This document shows positions 45,745 through 54,249 of a DNA stretch of 64,000 nucleotides, piece after piece. The position numbers and the translations under genes were made by a program. The notes under the pieces are model-generated. The model was given only the letters and a program-made list of their open reading frames with translations, was not told where the DNA came from and made no database searches. Where the stretch lies: the NCBI RefSeq assembly GCF_030547245.1, contig NZ_JAUOQT010000002.1, positions 310,001 to 374,000 of the forward strand, given 5' to 3'. The DNA comes from Oceanihabitans sp. 2_MG-2023 (lineage in GTDB: Bacteria; Bacteroidota; Bacteroidia; Flavobacteriales; Flavobacteriaceae). Positions within the stretch are counted from its first letter, which is position 1. Each line of letters starts with the position of its first letter.

Positions 45745-46767
45745 CTAAAACAATCCTCCTTGTATTGGTCCTTTTACCTTACCAAGGTGTTTGTATGCAA
45801 GTTCGGTAACTTCACGACCTCTTGGTGTACGTATAATGAAACCTTGCTGAATAAGAAAAGGTTCATAAACCTCTTCTATGGTTTCTGAATTTTCACTAAC
45901 TGCTGTTGCTAAAGTGGTAATACCTACAGGCCCTCCTTTAAACTTATCGATTAAAGTGGTTAAAATTTTATTATCCATTTCGTCTAATCCATGTGCATCT
46001 ACATGTAGCGCTTCTAAGGCATATCGTGCAATTTTTATGTCTATACTACCATTTCCTTTTATTTGTGCAAAATCTCTAACTCTACGTAATAATGCATTAG
46101 CAATTCTTGGTGTTCCTCTACTTCTGCCTGCGATTTCGATAGCTGCTTCCATAGATATAGGCACATTTAAAATTTCTGCACTACGTTGTACAATAGTCGT
46201 TAGTAAATCTGTTTTATAATATTGTAGTCTACTTTGAATACCAAAACGTGCTCGCATTGGAGCAGTTAATAAACCGGATCGTGTAGTTGCTCCAATTAGA
46301 GTAAATGGGTTTAGATTAATTTGAACCGTTCTTGCGTTTGGTCCAGACTCGATCATAATATCTATTTTGTAATCTTCCATTGCAGAATACAGGTATTCTT
46401 CTACAATTGGGCTAAGACGATGAATTTCATCTATAAATAAAACATCTCGTTCTTCTAGATTGGTAAGTAATCCTGCTAAGTCTCCTGGTTTATCTAAAAC
46501 TGGTCCTGAGGTTACTTTAATACCAACTTGTAATTCGTTGGCTAGTATATTTGCTAAAGTAGTTTTACCTAATCCTGGAGGTCCATGAAAAAGGGTATGA
46601 TCTAAAGCTTCTGCTCTACCATTTGCTGCTTGAACAAATATTTGTAAATTTTCTAATACTTGATCTTGACCAGTAAAATCGTCGAAGGATAATGGTCTTA
46701 ATTTTTTTTCTACGTCAAATTCTTCGGGTGAAAGATTTTGATCTGTTGGATCTAGGTTTTCGTTCAT
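45745..46767 (-). CDS. ruvB: Holliday junction DNA helicase subunit RuvB
   Basis: 340 residues from ATG 46767; a TTG five codons upstream falls within a small hairpin repeat and is unlikely. It is an AAA+ ATPase: Walker [10 protein letters not shown], Walker B LFIDEIHR, the sensor region IGATTRSG, the arginine-finger region APMRARFG, and a C-terminal winged helix ([19 protein letters not shown]). It drives branch migration together with RuvA. It sits between the coxBA terminator and queG (71 bp). Confidence 0.96.
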   Translation of the reverse strand: MNENLDPTDQNLSPEEFDVEKKLRPLSFDDFTGQDQVLENLQIFVQAANGRAEALDHTLFHGPPGLGKTTLANILANELQVGIKVTSGPVLDKPGDLAGLLTNLEERDVLFIDEIHRLSPIVEEYLYSAMEDYKIDIMIESGPNARTVQINLNPFTLIGATTRSGLLTAPMRARFGIQSRLQYYKTDLLTTIVQRSAEILNVPISMEAAIEIAGRSRGTPRIANALLRRVRDFAQIKGNGSIDIKIARYALEALHVDAHGLDEMDNKILTTLIDKFKGGPVGITTLATAVSENSETIEEVYEPFLIQQGFIIRTPRGREVTELAYKHLGKVKGPIQGGLF

Positions 46768-46772
46768 ATTCA

Positions 46773-46792
46773 CTTTTCGCAAAAGCGGAAAT
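46773..46792. repeat. short intergenic hairpin repeat, TTCGC-N4-GCGGAAA type
   Basis: A CGC/GCG-stemmed element of ~20 bp lies directly upstream of the ruvB ATG. The same core, inverted, occurs at 57561-57581 between actA and actB, and a looser version at ~45713-45726. Confidence 0.5.
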
Positions 46793-46879
46793 ATAATTTT
46801 AATAAATAAAGACTCTTCGACTGTGCCGCAGAGTGGCCAGTAAAATACTGAAACTAATTCAATACAAACAAATATAACG

Positions 46880-46913
46880 AAAAAGCCTTTCTGTTTTAAG
46901 AGAAAGGCTTTTT
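46880..46913 (-). terminator. intrinsic terminator of the act-cox operon
   Basis: A 13-bp perfect stem (46880-46892 with 46901-46913) has an 8-nt loop and a T-run on the minus strand. It lies 47 bp past the ctaD stop. Confidence 0.88.
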
Positions 46914-46959
46914 AAATATGTTATAGAATCTCAATTATGAGACCTCTATTTTAAAGGTT

Positions 46960-48753
46960 TTAATGTTGTAATTCTTCTTCGCCTTCTTTTAAAGGAACAT
47001 TTTGCATAACAAAATCGTCATCATGACCTGGTTTAGAATAGTCATAAGACCATCTATATACGTGAGGAATATCTCCTTCCCAGTTACCATGTATATGCTT
47101 TACTTCTGTAGTCCACTCTAAAGTAGTTGATCTCCATGGATTCTTTTCTGCTTTCTTACCAAAGAACATACTACTAAAGAAGTTATATAAGTAAATTAAT
47201 TGAACAGCTCCACCAATTAAAGCAAAAACAGTAATAATTACGTTTGTATTTGCTAAATCGTCAAATAATGGAAAGTTAGAATTTGTATAATAACGTCTTG
47301 GTAATCCTGCCATTCCTATAAAATGCATTGGAAAAAACACCCCATAAGCACAAATTGCAGTAATCCAGAAGTGAATATATCCAAGGTTTTTATTTAACAT
47401 TCTACCAAACATTTTTGGGTACCAATGGTAAATACCTGCGAACATTCCGTACAGGGCAGATATTCCCATAACTAAGTGGAAGTGTGCAATTACGAAGTAT
47501 GTATCGTGAACATTAATATCTAATGCAGAATCTCCAAGAATAATACCAGTTAAACCTCCAGTAATAAAAGTTGAAACAAATCCAATAGAAAACAGCATTG
47601 CTGGGTTCATTTGTATGTTTCCTTTCCATATGGTGGTTATCCAGTTAAATGCTTTTACAGCGGAAGGAATTGCAATTAATAATGTTGTAAATGTAAATAC
47701 AGAACCTAAGAAAGGATTCATACCTGATATAAACATATGGTGACCCCAAACGATAGTTGAAAGAAATGCAATTGCTAAAATAGAAGTAATCATGGCACGA
47801 TAACCAAAAATTGGTTTACGAGAATTAGTAGCCATAATTTCGGATACTAATCCCATTGCTGGTAAGATTACAATATATACTTCTGGGTGTCCAAGGAACC
47901 AAAATAGGTGTTCGAACAATACTGGTGAACCTCCTTGATAATGTAAAACCTCTCCTTGAATAAATATATCGGATAAGAAGAAGGATGTACCAAAACTTCT
48001 ATCCATTATTAGTAATAATGCTGCAGATAATAAAACTGGGAAAGATACGATACCAATGATAGCGGTTACAAAAAACGCCCAGATTGTTAATGGTAGTCTA
48101 GTCATAGACATTCCTTTAGTACGTAAATTAATAACAGTTACTACATAATTTAATGATCCTAATAAAGAGGATGCAATAAATATAGCCATAGAAACTAACC
48201 ATAAAGTCATACCCATTCCTGAACCACCAGATGCTAATGGCAATGCGGATAATGGAGGATAGATTGTCCAACCTGCTGCTGCTGGTCCTGCTTCAACAAA
48301 TAGTGAGATTAACATAATTACACTAGAAAGGAAGAATAACCAATATGACACCATGTTTAAGAAACCAGATGCCATATCACGTGCACCAATTTGCAACGGG
48401 ATTAACAGGTTACTAAACGTACCACTTAGTCCAGCAGTAAGAACAAAGAATACCATAATGGTACCGTGAATAGTTACTAATGCTAAATAAATATCTGCAT
48501 CCATAACTCCACCTGGAGCCCATTTTCCTAATAATGCTTCAAACAATACATTAGGTTCTTCTGGCCATGCAATTTGCATACGAAACATTAGAGACATAAT
48601 TACTCCAATTACTCCCATGATTGTACCAGTAATAAGATACTGTTTTGCAATCATTTTGTGATCTATACTAAATATGTATTTAGTTATAAAGGTTTCTTTA
48701 TGGTGATGCTCTTCGTGTGCTTCGTGATCGTGTGTATCTGCGTGTGCTGACAT
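46960..48753 (-). CDS. ctaD: cytochrome c oxidase subunit I
   Basis: 597 residues with twelve or more helices. The heme-copper signature is complete: WFLGHPEVYIVILP supplies the CuB His and the cross-linked Tyr of an A-type oxidase, WGHHMF the two further CuB ligands, and YFVIAHFHLVMG the heme His pair. The His-rich N-terminus (SAHADTHDHEAHEEHHHKE) may bind metal and is not part of the catalytic core. It reduces O2 with proton pumping at the inner membrane. It follows ctaC by 28 bp and ends the act-cox operon. Confidence 0.96.
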   Translation of the reverse strand: MSAHADTHDHEAHEEHHHKETFITKYIFSIDHKMIAKQYLITGTIMGVIGVIMSLMFRMQIAWPEEPNVLFEALLGKWAPGGVMDADIYLALVTIHGTIMVFFVLTAGLSGTFSNLLIPLQIGARDMASGFLNMVSYWLFFLSSVIMLISLFVEAGPAAAGWTIYPPLSALPLASGGSGMGMTLWLVSMAIFIASSLLGSLNYVVTVINLRTKGMSMTRLPLTIWAFFVTAIIGIVSFPVLLSAALLLIMDRSFGTSFFLSDIFIQGEVLHYQGGSPVLFEHLFWFLGHPEVYIVILPAMGLVSEIMATNSRKPIFGYRAMITSILAIAFLSTIVWGHHMFISGMNPFLGSVFTFTTLLIAIPSAVKAFNWITTIWKGNIQMNPAMLFSIGFVSTFITGGLTGIILGDSALDINVHDTYFVIAHFHLVMGISALYGMFAGIYHWYPKMFGRMLNKNLGYIHFWITAICAYGVFFPMHFIGMAGLPRRYYTNSNFPLFDDLANTNVIITVFALIGGAVQLIYLYNFFSSMFFGKKAEKNPWRSTTLEWTTEVKHIHGNWEGDIPHVYRWSYDYSKPGHDDDFVMQNVPLKEGEEELQH

Positions 48754-48781
48754 AATTTAATATTCTTTTGTCTTATTAAAT

Positions 48782-49849
48782 TTAGTTAATTAGTGAGTTT
48801 TTGAAAGCTTTTTGTTCTTTCATCCAAGCGTCATACTCTTCTTGAGTTTCAACAATGATTTTCATTTGCATATTGTAATGTGATTTTCCACAAATCTTAT
48901 TACATAATAATAAATAATCAAAATCGTATCTTTCTAGAGCTTCTTCTCCTTTAGCAATTAATTTTTCGCTTTTTTCAGCTCTAATACTGTTAATATTTGC
49001 CACTTTATCAATCATGTCTGGATTTTGGCGCATATCTGCAGTGGTAACTGTTGGTGTAAAACCAAATTGTGTAATCATACCTGGAACACAGTTCATTTGT
49101 GCTCTAAAATGAGGCATGTATGCTGAGTGTAAAACATCTTGAGAACGCATTTTAAATAATACAGTACGCCCAACTGGCAAATGCAGTTCTGAAGTTATAA
49201 CATCATCTTGTGCATTTGGATCAGCTTCATCTAGACCTAAAATATTAGCTCTATCGATATCGATTAAACGAACATTTGCTTTTCCTAATGTATTATCTGC
49301 TCCTCCATATCTAGCTTTCCAGTTAAACTGTTGTGCATATAATTCTACTATTAAAGGATCTTCATCTTCGTTAACATTCATTATTGCAGACCATGTGAAT
49401 AGTCCGTAGATAATTAAACCAGCTAAAACAATAACAGGAATGATTGTCCAAATAAACTCTAATGTGTTATTATCTGCAAAGAATAATGCTTGTTTTCCTT
49501 TTTCTCCTTTGTACTTGTATGCAAAGTAGTGTAAAAGAAATTGTGTAATGGTTTGCACTACAAAAATAAGTGCCATAGATATGATCATTAAGTTATCTAT
49601 TTCAGGACCATGTTCTGATGCTGAATTAGACATTAATGGTAAATCACCTAATTCTACAAAACTCCAAATTGTTATTAAATAGATGAAAGCTAAAAAGCCC
49701 ATCATTAAGTAACCGTTTAAAGTATTATCCTTATCTGTTGCAACTTGGCTATTAGATGTACCTACTTGAGCTAAATCGAATATTTTAACCATTTGCCAAA
49801 TGGCAATTGCTATAAATACTAAAACTAAAATTGTTAATAAAGCAGTCAT
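48782..49849 (-). CDS. ctaC: cytochrome c oxidase subunit II with CuA site
   Basis: 355 residues. Membrane helices (~4-20, 48-67, 90-112, 133-152) precede the cupredoxin domain. CuA ligands are visible: His in VLHSAYMPHF and the cluster CNKICGKSHYNM (CxxxCxxxHxxM). It accepts electrons from the cytochrome c domains of alternative complex III and passes them to subunit I. There is no fused cytochrome c domain, unlike the caa3 enzymes of some groups; ActE and ActA may serve as donor. It lies between actF and ctaD. Confidence 0.95.
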   Translation of the reverse strand: MTALLTILVLVFIAIAIWQMVKIFDLAQVGTSNSQVATDKDNTLNGYLMMGFLAFIYLITIWSFVELGDLPLMSNSASEHGPEIDNLMIISMALIFVVQTITQFLLHYFAYKYKGEKGKQALFFADNNTLEFIWTIIPVIVLAGLIIYGLFTWSAIMNVNEDEDPLIVELYAQQFNWKARYGGADNTLGKANVRLIDIDRANILGLDEADPNAQDDVITSELHLPVGRTVLFKMRSQDVLHSAYMPHFRAQMNCVPGMITQFGFTPTVTTADMRQNPDMIDKVANINSIRAEKSEKLIAKGEEALERYDFDYLLLCNKICGKSHYNMQMKIIVETQEEYDAWMKEQKAFKNSLIN

Positions 49850-49878
49850 TGTTGTCTATCGTCTTTATTTATATTTTA

Positions 49879-51255
49879 TTAATAATGAAAATTTTCGCTT
49901 TCTTTTACAAAAGGATTACGTTTTGCTAATAATGGTGCTTTTGTTAAAGCTGTAAATACCACAAATATGAATAGTCCTGCAAATAATAATAATGAACTTA
50001 TTTCTGGAATACCTATAAACCATCTATCTCCTACTGTTGCAGGCATAATCATATTGAAAACATCTACATAGTGACCAATTAAGATTACAATACCAGCCAT
50101 AACTACAAACCAAGGGATACGTTTATAATCGCTATTCATTAATACTAAGAAAGGGAATACTAAATTTAGTACTAACATACCAAAGAATGGTAATCTATAG
50201 TCATTTATTCTTGTTACAAAGTAAGTTACTTCTTCTGGTATATTAGCATACCAGATTAGCATGAATTGTGAGAACCATAAATAAGCCCAGAATATACTAA
50301 ACCCAAACATGAATTTTGCTAAATCATGTAAGTGGCTATCGTTTACTAATTCTAAATACCCTCTAGATTTTAAGTATAAAGAAATAAAAGCGATTACAGT
50401 AATACCGCAAACCATCATTCCTGCTAAAACATACCATCCAAACAAAGTAGAGAACCAGTGAGGGTCAACACTCATAATCCAATCCCATGACATCATAGAT
50501 TCTGTGTATAAAAAGAATACCAAAAATGCTGCTGAAATACGAAATGTCTTTTTAAAATTCTTATTATCGTCTGCATTATCTTGAGCGATAGAAAATTTAC
50601 GAGAAAATTGTCGATATAAAACCCATCCACCAATAAAAATTAAACCTCTAATAATGAAACCCCAAACATTTAGCCATCCAGATTTACCTTGAATAAGTTT
50701 ATCATGAGCAACTACTTCAGGATCCATCCAAACAAAAATATTGTTATGACCAATAAAGTGAGAAGCAGCAGCTATAGCAACTACTATTAAAGCACCTGGA
50801 AGTAGGTATGCAGTGATACCCTCCATTACTCTAAATAATACAGGAGACCATCCAGATTGGGATGCCCATTGTACTGCATAAAAAGCTAAAACACCTAGTG
50901 CAATCATCATAAAAAAGAATGCTGCTACATATAATGCAGCCCAAGGTCTATTTGCTATTTGATGTTGTACATGTTCTACATGTTTTTTGTGTTCATCTAC
51001 ATGTGCACCAGCTTCAGTACTATGAGAATCATCTGCATGCGCTTTTTCAGTAGCATGTGTATCGTGGCCATTTTCTGTTATTGCGTGTGCGGCTTCTTCG
51101 CCATGACCGCCACCATGGTGTGCTTCTTCAGCTAATAGGTTTTCAACGTCTTCAAAAGATTTATGAGAGGTCATAAAACCATATCCTACACCTAGTAATC
51201 CTAAAATTATTAGTGCAAAAGAAAATGTCTTTAATTTATTTGAGAATGTGTACAT
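49879..51255 (-). CDS. actF: alternative complex III subunit ActF
   Basis: 458 residues with about ten helices. It resembles a NrfD/ActC-like integral subunit but diverges from it. The N-terminal periplasmic-facing loop (~40-105) is His/Glu/Ala-rich (HHGGGHGEEAAHAITENGHD), which may bind metal. The core has SMMSWDWIMSVDPHWFSTLFGWY and FSIFWAYLWFSQFMLIWYANIPEE, segments usual for ActF. In the complex it forms the second large membrane subunit that contributes to quinol oxidation and proton routing. It is between actE and ctaC. Confidence 0.9.
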   Translation of the reverse strand: MYTFSNKLKTFSFALIILGLLGVGYGFMTSHKSFEDVENLLAEEAHHGGGHGEEAAHAITENGHDTHATEKAHADDSHSTEAGAHVDEHKKHVEHVQHQIANRPWAALYVAAFFFMMIALGVLAFYAVQWASQSGWSPVLFRVMEGITAYLLPGALIVVAIAAASHFIGHNNIFVWMDPEVVAHDKLIQGKSGWLNVWGFIIRGLIFIGGWVLYRQFSRKFSIAQDNADDNKNFKKTFRISAAFLVFFLYTESMMSWDWIMSVDPHWFSTLFGWYVLAGMMVCGITVIAFISLYLKSRGYLELVNDSHLHDLAKFMFGFSIFWAYLWFSQFMLIWYANIPEEVTYFVTRINDYRLPFFGMLVLNLVFPFLVLMNSDYKRIPWFVVMAGIVILIGHYVDVFNMIMPATVGDRWFIGIPEISSLLLFAGLFIFVVFTALTKAPLLAKRNPFVKESENFHY

Positions 51256-51280
51256 ATCTATATATAAACTTTATCTAATC

Positions 51281-51838
51281 TTATTTTTCTAAATCTGCTT
51301 TCAACTTTAAAACATAAGCAACAACTTGCCAACGTTCTTCTTCATTAAGTTGGTTTGCATAAGAACCCATTGCATTTTTACCATAATAAATAGTATGATA
51401 AATACTTCCTGCTGTGATAGCTCTTCCTGCATCGTCATAACTCGGTATACCTAATATTTTTTCACGTTTAACTAGGTTTCCTTGACCATTACCTTTATTA
51501 CCATGACAAATACCACAGTAAATATCATATAGCTCTTTAGCTTTAGTTTCATCATATTGCGAGGTAGCTAAAGGGCTTGTTAAACTTGCTTTCGCTAGTT
51601 CGTAGCCTGCTGTAGTATTCTCTATTTCAAAAGGAGAATATCCTCTTGGAATTGTTCCTTCTACAGGCAATTGTGCTTCTACTCCATTTTTAAAAGCAGT
51701 AGATTCGCCATACGCTTCATAAGGTACAGGTTCATACATATTAGGCATGAATTGATAGTTAGGTCTAGAATCTTTTTTACAAGATACTATTGAACTTACT
51801 ACAAGTACGAATACAAATATTTTTATTAAATGCTTCAT
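51281..51838 (-). CDS. actE: alternative complex III cytochrome c subunit ActE
   Basis: 185 residues from ATG 51838, which gives the lipoprotein signal MKHLIKIFVFVLVVSSIVSC. Longer in-frame starts at 51850 and 51862 overlap actD. The mature protein contains one heme c site, CGICHG (YDIYCGICHGNKGNGQG), and the Met ligand is probably in YGKNAMGSYANQL. It is a lipid-anchored monoheme cytochrome in the periplasm that carries electrons out of the complex. It starts one base after the actD stop. Confidence 0.92.
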   Translation of the reverse strand: MKHLIKIFVFVLVVSSIVSCKKDSRPNYQFMPNMYEPVPYEAYGESTAFKNGVEAQLPVEGTIPRGYSPFEIENTTAGYELAKASLTSPLATSQYDETKAKELYDIYCGICHGNKGNGQGNLVKREKILGIPSYDDAGRAITAGSIYHTIYYGKNAMGSYANQLNEEERWQVVAYVLKLKADLEK

Positions 51839-51839
51839 A

Positions 51840-52376
51840 TTAATGTTCATCTTCTTTATCAATAATATTTACTTCTACAGCACCTGTTTCTTTTAACAAG
51901 TTTGTTAATTCATTTTGGTTATCATGAACTGCAATTTCCATTAAAAAGTGGTCATCTGTCGTTCTTGGGTCTGGATTTTCTGCATTCTTAAATGGCCACA
52001 TTCTACTACGTAAGTAAAATGTTATTACCATTAAATGGGCTGCAAAGAATACGGTTAACTCAAACATGATTGGTACAAACGCAGGCATATTCTCGATATA
52101 GCTAAAACTAGGTTTACCACCAATATTTTGAGGCCAATCTTCAATCATAATGAAATTCATCATTAAAATTGCTACAGTTAAACCAACACATCCATACATA
52201 AATGATGTAATTGCTATTCTAGTTGGAGCTAATCCCATTGCCTTATCTAGTCCGTGAACTGGAAAAGGTGTATATATTTCTTCAATGTGATGCTTTTCGG
52301 CTTTAACCGTTTTTACAGCATTCATTAACACATCGTCGTCTGTATAAATAGCGTGAATTACTTTTGAAGCTTTCAT
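51840..52376 (-). CDS. actD: alternative complex III subunit ActD (DUF3341)
   Basis: 178 residues. An N-terminal cytoplasmic segment (VIHAIYTDDDVLMNAVKTV, EIYTPFPVHGLDKAMGLAPTR) matches DUF3341. Two helices follow (~58-80 and ~98-120, the second with ELTVFFAAHLMVITFYLRSR) and then a short soluble tail. ActD is a small membrane subunit of the complex with no cofactor. It lies 96 bp downstream of actC and overlaps the upstream in-frame starts of actE. Confidence 0.92.
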   Translation of the reverse strand: MKASKVIHAIYTDDDVLMNAVKTVKAEKHHIEEIYTPFPVHGLDKAMGLAPTRIAITSFMYGCVGLTVAILMMNFIMIEDWPQNIGGKPSFSYIENMPAFVPIMFELTVFFAAHLMVITFYLRSRMWPFKNAENPDPRTTDDHFLMEIAVHDNQNELTNLLKETGAVEVNIIDKEDEH

Positions 52377-52472
52377 CTGTTAATTCTTATTGTTTTTTTA
52401 TTGTCAGATGCAACCTCAAAACAGCATCATTATTTATATTAATTTTACTAGCTTGAGGTTTCATTTGCTATT

Positions 52473-54218
52473 TTAGTTTATTAATTTTTTAGCTTGTCCT
52501 GCCCAATCATCACGTTCTGCTCTTCCTGGGAAAGATTCAGTAATAGAATCTAACAAGTTATATTCATTATTTGTCATCTTACTTACTTGTAAGAAAGTAT
52601 ATATTCCAATACTATTTAATACTTCTTCCATTTTTGGACCAACACCATTAATCTTTTTAAGATCATCTGCTTGTTGTGTATTAGGATCGAAAGTTCCTAT
52701 GCTACCTAAAAGGTTACTTACTTTAGCCGAATTTTCTTCGGTAGAAACTGTTTCTACTTTTTCAACTTTAGGTGTTGAAGTTACAACAGCCTTTCCTGAT
52801 GTTCTTTCATCTGTTCCAGTACCAACTAAGCTATCTCCTCTTTCTCTAATCTTCTTGTAACGTTCACCTGAAGATTTTAAGATGGTTTTAACCTCTGCTT
52901 GTGCAATTACAGGGAAAGTTCTAGAATATAATAAGAATAATACAAAGAAGAATCCTATAGTACCAATGAATATTCCAATATCTACAAAAGTAGGAGAGAA
53001 CATTGTCCATGAGGATGGTAAGTAATCTCTATGTAATGAAGTTACAATAATTACAAAACGCTCGAACCACATTCCAATATTTACTATAATAGAGATGAAG
53101 AAAGAGAACATGATACTTGTTCTTAATTTCTTAAACCACATAAATTGTGGAGAAAATACGTTACATGTCATCATTGCCCAATATGCCCACCAGTATGGTC
53201 CAGTTGCTCTGTTTAAGAATGCAAATTGTTCATATTCTACACCAGAATACCATGCTATAAATAACTCTGTTATATATGCAACACCAACAATAGAACCTGT
53301 AATCATGATTACAATGTTCATTAATTCGATATGTTGTACTGTAATATAATCTTCAAGGTTACATACCTTTCTCATAATAATAAGAAGTGTATTTACCATT
53401 GCAAATCCTGAGAATACTGCTCCTGCAACAAAGTATGGAGGGAAAATGGTAGTATGCCAACCAGGAATAACTGATGTTGCGAAATCAAAAGATACAATTG
53501 TGTGTACAGAAAGTACTAAAGGAGTTGCTAATCCGGCAAGTACTAAAGATACTTCTTCAAAACGTTGCCAATCTTTTGCTCTACCAGACCAACCGAAACT
53601 TAACAATGCGTAAATTTTCTTTTGAAAAGGTTTCACTGCTCTATCTCTTAACATGGCAAAATCTGGTAATAAACCTGTCCACCAGAAAACTAGAGATACA
53701 GATAAGTACGTAGAAATTGCAAATACATCCCAAAGTAAAGGAGAGTTAAAATTTACCCATAGAGATCCAAATTGATTTGGGATTGGTAATACCCAATATC
53801 CTAACCAAGGTCTTCCCATGTGTATAATAGGGAATAAACCGGCTTGAACTACAGAGAAAATTGTCATTGCTTCTGCAGAACGGTTAATTGCCATTCTCCA
53901 TTTTTGACGGAAAAGTAAAAGTACTGCAGAAATTAATGTTCCTGCGTGACCAATACCAACCCACCAAACGAAGTTAGTAATATCCCAAGCCCAACCAACG
54001 GTCTTGTTTAAACCCCAAGTACCAATACCTGTAGATACTGTGTAAAGTATACATCCTATTCCCCAAAGAAAAGCTACTAATGCTATAGAAAATACTATCC
54101 ACCATTGCTTATTTGCTTTACCTTCTATAGGTCTTGCCACATCCACAGTAACATCGTGGTATGATTTTTCACCTGTAACTAAAGGTCTTCTAATAGGTGC
54201 TTCGTAATGAGACGCCAT
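52473..54218 (-). CDS. actC: alternative complex III subunit ActC (NrfD/PsrC type) with C-terminal HhH-like extension
   Basis: 581 residues. The NrfD/PsrC core (~40-470) has ten helices and the conserved WVGIGHAGTLISAVLLLFRQ and VLPIPNQFGSLWVNFNSPL segments, the quinol-binding membrane subunit. The last ~110 residues are extra: a Thr/Ser/Lys/Glu linker (~475-518) leads to DLKKINGVGPKMEEVLNSIG (519-538) and a further helical part. This is a helix-hairpin-helix-like unit of the type seen fused to NuoE and some ribosomal or structural proteins. The role of the extension is unknown. It lies 31 bp downstream of actB. Confidence 0.93.
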   Translation of the reverse strand: MASHYEAPIRRPLVTGEKSYHDVTVDVARPIEGKANKQWWIVFSIALVAFLWGIGCILYTVSTGIGTWGLNKTVGWAWDITNFVWWVGIGHAGTLISAVLLLFRQKWRMAINRSAEAMTIFSVVQAGLFPIIHMGRPWLGYWVLPIPNQFGSLWVNFNSPLLWDVFAISTYLSVSLVFWWTGLLPDFAMLRDRAVKPFQKKIYALLSFGWSGRAKDWQRFEEVSLVLAGLATPLVLSVHTIVSFDFATSVIPGWHTTIFPPYFVAGAVFSGFAMVNTLLIIMRKVCNLEDYITVQHIELMNIVIMITGSIVGVAYITELFIAWYSGVEYEQFAFLNRATGPYWWAYWAMMTCNVFSPQFMWFKKLRTSIMFSFFISIIVNIGMWFERFVIIVTSLHRDYLPSSWTMFSPTFVDIGIFIGTIGFFFVLFLLYSRTFPVIAQAEVKTILKSSGERYKKIRERGDSLVGTGTDERTSGKAVVTSTPKVEKVETVSTEENSAKVSNLLGSIGTFDPNTQQADDLKKINGVGPKMEEVLNSIGIYTFLQVSKMTNNEYNLLDSITESFPGRAERDDWAGQAKKLIN

Positions 54219-54249
54219 AATGCTTTATAATTGTTTCTTAATTAATTTT

